A stretch of 64,000 bases of DNA from Polyangium spumosum. GTDB taxonomy: Bacteria; Myxococcota_A; Polyangia; Polyangiales; Polyangiaceae. Below are positions 62,017 through 64,000 of the stretch, one piece after another. The stretch spans positions 186,001 to 250,000 of the forward strand of contig NZ_WJIE01000010.1 of the NCBI RefSeq assembly GCF_009649845.1, read 5' to 3'. Below the pieces are notes generated by a model. The model made no database searches. It was not told the DNA's origin and saw only the letters and a program-made list of their open reading frames with translations. How positions within the stretch are numbered: position 1 is the first letter of the stretch; every line of letters begins with the position of its first letter. A program made the position numbers and the translations under genes.

Positions 62017-62268
62017 GCGAATGCGCCTCGGCGTTCCCCCGTCGCCTTCGCAACCCTTGCGAACGCGAGTTGCCACACAATCGCCTCCCTGGAGACCCTT
62101 GCGAACGCGAGTTGCCACACAATCGCCTCCCTGGAGACCCTTGCGAACGCGCCTGGGGGCTCCTGCGTCGCCTTCGCAACCCTTGCGAACACGCCTGGCA
62201 GCTCCGTCCTCGCGTCCGCAACCCTCGCGGACACGAGCGAACGGGCTGGTTGTGCCTTGACAAGGCTC
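62017..62268. repeat. Tandem array 4: six copies of a 42-bp repeat in a divergent iron-gene promoter region
   Basis: GCGAA or GCGGA recurs at 62017, 62059, 62101, 62143, 62185 and 62227, exactly 42 bp apart; two adjacent copies (62059 and 62101) are identical over 42 bp. Several copies contain an inverted pair TTGCGAA...TTCGCAA. As 42 is divisible by 3, a frame running through it encodes a 14-residue repeat (ANASCHTIASLETL), but that frame belongs to no plausible gene. The array fills most of the 411 bp between the ferritin-like and imelysin genes, with a degenerate copy near 61984. Confidence 0.9.
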
Positions 62269-62283
62269 GCGCACCTGTGGCAA

Positions 62284-62300
62284 TTGAAAGTCACTTTCAA
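62284..62300. promoter_or_regulatory. Fur-box-like operator upstream of imelysin
   Basis: TTGAAAGTCACTTTCAA is a perfect 8-1-8 inverted repeat, 17 bp before the imelysin start. Its central 7-1-7 form TGAAAGT-C-ACTTTCA matches the TGATAAT-N-ATTATCA Fur consensus at 10 of 14 arm positions. Iron-responsive repression of the imelysin and di-heme genes is likely; other dyad-binding regulators are possible. Confidence 0.6.
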
Positions 62301-62316
62301 CTATGGAGTTCCCTAC

Positions 62317-63501
62317 ATGATGAAGCCCACCGCCTTGCGAACTGCAGCCCTTGCCGCCGCCGTGGCCGGCCTGCTCACGGGCTGCGGGTCCGAGGAGCCT
62401 GCGTCGGGGCCCCGGCCCCTCTCCGAGACCGCGCCGCCCGTCATCGAGGGCTACGCGGACCTCGTCTACCGCACGTACGGCGAGGCCGCCGGCGAGGCCG
62501 CCTCGCTCAACGCCTCGCTCGGCGCCTTCGTGGCGGAGCCGTCCCAGACCCGGTTCGACGTCGCGCGGGAGCAGTGGCTGCTCGCGCGAAACCCCTACGG
62601 CCTGACCGAGGCGTTCCGCTTCTACGGCGGCCCGATCGACGACGACGACGGGCCCGAGGGGCAGATCAACGCCTGGCCGATGGACGAGGCCTACGTCGAT
62701 TACGTGGCGAGTGATGCGAACGCGGGCATCATCAACGATCCGGCGACGTACCCGATGATCGACGAGGCCACGATCGCCTCGCTGAACGAGAAGGACGGCG
62801 AGAAGAACATCTCGACCGGGTATCACGCGATCGAGTTCTTGCTCTGGGGGCAGGACATGAACGCCGACGGCCCCGGGCAGCGGCCGTTCACCGATTACGT
62901 GGTCGACACGGGGACCGCGGCGAACCAGGCGCGGCGCGGGCAATACCTGACCGCGGCGGGGAAGCTCCTGGTCCAGGACATCAGCGCCGTCGCCTCGGAG
63001 TGGGCGCCGGATGGCGGCGCGTATCGCGCCACGTTCGTCGCGCTCCCGCCCGAGGAGGCGCTGCGCCGGATCCTGCTCGGTATCGGCAGCCTGAGCGGCG
63101 CCGAGCTCGCCGGGGAGCGGATGCAGGTCGCTTACGACACGAAGGAGCAGGAAGACGAGCATTCGTGCTTCAGCGACAACACGCACATGGACTTCCTGCA
63201 GAACGCGCGCGGCATCCAGAACGTCTACCTCGGCAAGCGTGGCCAGGTTGACGGCCCGGGGCTCGACGATCTCGTGCGCGAGCGGGATCCGGCGCTCGAC
63301 GCGCGGCTCCAGGCCGAGATGCAGGCGAGCATCGAGGCGATCGAGGCGATCGGAAAACCCTTCGACCAGAAGATCCTCGGCGACGACACGGCGCTCGGGC
63401 GGATCCAGGTGAAGAAGGCGATCGACGCGCTCCGGAAGCAGACGGCGACGATCGTCGAGGTCGCGACGCTGCTCGGCATCTCGCTCAACATCGAGGAGTG
63501 A
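62317..63501 (+). CDS. Imelysin-family iron-regulated lipoprotein
   Basis: 394 aa; the lipobox LLTGC places the lipidated Cys at 23. The helical imelysin domain (~40-390) has the family signature GYHAIEFLLWG (168-178), with H170 and E173 of the GxHxxE motif that defines the peptidase-M75/imelysin fold, and a Cys in HSCFSDNTHMDF. The group includes IrpA and ICMP proteins linked to iron acquisition and often paired with a di-heme oxidoreductase. The gene starts 16 bp after a Fur-like palindrome and is followed after 5 bp by the di-heme gene. The start MMK is at 62317 (GGAG at 62305). Confidence 0.9.
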   Translation: MMKPTALRTAALAAAVAGLLTGCGSEEPASGPRPLSETAPPVIEGYADLVYRTYGEAAGEAASLNASLGAFVAEPSQTRFDVAREQWLLARNPYGLTEAFRFYGGPIDDDDGPEGQINAWPMDEAYVDYVASDANAGIINDPATYPMIDEATIASLNEKDGEKNISTGYHAIEFLLWGQDMNADGPGQRPFTDYVVDTGTAANQARRGQYLTAAGKLLVQDISAVASEWAPDGGAYRATFVALPPEEALRRILLGIGSLSGAELAGERMQVAYDTKEQEDEHSCFSDNTHMDFLQNARGIQNVYLGKRGQVDGPGLDDLVRERDPALDARLQAEMQASIEAIEAIGKPFDQKILGDDTALGRIQVKKAIDALRKQTATIVEVATLLGISLNIEE

Positions 63502-63506
63502 TCGCC

Positions 63507-64000
63507 ATGCGATGGCTCGTGTTTCCTTTCGTGATCGGGTTCCTCGGCTGCGGCGCGGAGCCGCCGCCGGGCGAGGCGGGGCCTTCGGCCGAGCCGGGGG
63601 AGGAGCTCTCCGGCGGGGAGACCACCGTCTTCGACACCTCGAAGAACGCCTATTCGCTCTCGGCGCGTAACATGACGCCCGAGCGGCGCAGCGCGTTCTT
63701 CGTGGGAAACTCGTTTTTCAAGGAAAACTGGGTCATCGCCCCCGCTTCGACCGAGGGCCGGGACGGGCTCGGGCCGCTGTTCAACGCGCGCTCGTGCTCG
63801 TCCTGCCACCTGCTCGACGGCCGCGGCAGCCCGCCTCTGGACACGGCCGATCCGCTCGTCTCGGTGCTGATCCGCCTCAGCGTGCCCGGCGCGGACGCGC
63901 ACGGCGGACCCGCCCCCGAGCCCACGTACGGCGGCCAGCTCCAGCCGCGCGCGATCCCCGGCGTCCTGCCCGAGGGGGACGCGTTCGTCACGTACGAAGA
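63507..64000 (+). CDS. Di-heme oxidoreductase (DUF1111-type) lipoprotein, 3' end outside window
   Basis: The frame from ATG 63507 runs to the window edge with no stop (~164 codons). It has a lipoprotein signal (VIGFLGCG) and the first c-type heme site ARSCSSCHLLDGRG (CxxCH), preceded by FFKENWVIAPAS. This matches the N-terminal part of di-heme oxidoreductase-family proteins, commonly the second gene of imelysin iron-uptake operons, in which heme electrons are thought to serve iron or thiol redox. The rest of the gene, including the second heme site, lies beyond the window. Spacing of 5 bp after the imelysin stop indicates one transcript. Confidence 0.88.
   Translation, partial: MRWLVFPFVIGFLGCGAEPPPGEAGPSAEPGEELSGGETTVFDTSKNAYSLSARNMTPERRSAFFVGNSFFKENWVIAPASTEGRDGLGPLFNARSCSSCHLLDGRGSPPLDTADPLVSVLIRLSVPGADAHGGPAPEPTYGGQLQPRAIPGVLPEGDAFVTYE

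Noticed and set aside
60778-63501. 907-codon plus-strand frame joining the ferritin antisense, array 4 and imelysin
   Set aside because: The imelysin lipoprotein has its own signal peptide and ribosome site at 62317; the upstream part is the shadow of the opposite gene and of the 42-bp array.

Overview
The window is very GC-rich, densely coded on both strands and fits a large-genome myxobacterium, most likely Polyangiales/Sorangiineae. That is an inference from style: Hanks-type Ser/Thr kinases next to surface lipoproteins, Cys-rich and EGF-like secreted proteins, a MYXO-CTERM-like tail, Gly/Ser-rich lipoprotein linkers, and strongly GC-biased third codon positions. No rRNA, tRNA, phage or complete IS element was recognised. 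I call 51 protein genes, two of them cut by the window edges.

Layout. 1-5.4 kb: tail of a GAF-STAS signalling protein, a beta-lactamase-fold lipoprotein and a small protein with the R / S-T / Q-x-E signature of ADP-ribosyltransferases. 5.4-18.3 kb: VWA protein, CPA2 antiporter, a lipoprotein, a SRPBCC protein, an iron alcohol dehydrogenase overlapping a histidine kinase, an EGF/DUF4215 surface protein, a hydroxyacid-oxoacid transhydrogenase and an epimerase. 18.8-26.6 kb: GST, an acidic protein, a crotonase, a glycoside-hydrolase-like lipoprotein, a pseudo-receiver, a tail-anchored kinase and an SDR. 27-34.2 kb: one minus-strand operon of a transmembrane kinase, a beta-propeller lipoprotein, a TPR protein and a Cys-rich lipoprotein. 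34.6-38.3 kb: a stand-alone adenylation-PCP-alpha-oxoamine synthase megaprotein. 38-47 kb: mostly housekeeping genes (aldo/keto reductase, PyrD, methyltransferase, PlsC-type acyltransferase, GMC oxidoreductase). 47.3-51.8 kb: SodB, an AAA ATPase plus small partner, a beta-barrel protein, a methyltransferase and a Cys-rich mini-protein. 51.8-60.7 kb: oxidoreductases, a PLP enzyme, a lipase-like lipoprotein, a DbpA-like helicase and a membrane-anchored DJ-1/PfpI protein. 60.6-64 kb: an iron-related group (ferritin-like lipoprotein, imelysin lipoprotein, di-heme oxidoreductase) around a Fur-box-like palindrome.

The most unusual signal is in the non-coding DNA. Four separate intergenic regions carry tandem arrays with almost the same period (43, 43, 43 and 42 bp) but different sequences. 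Each lies just upstream of at least one gene, and none lies between convergent genes. In two of them the unit splits into two ~21-22 bp halves sharing a TCGAT core, so cores recur about every two helical turns. A second non-coding family is a ~365 bp palindromic element at 39220-39584 with 27-bp imperfect terminal inverted repeats and a perfect 9-bp target duplication, and a relative at 42.3-42.7 kb. Functions below come from motifs read by eye, without database searches.
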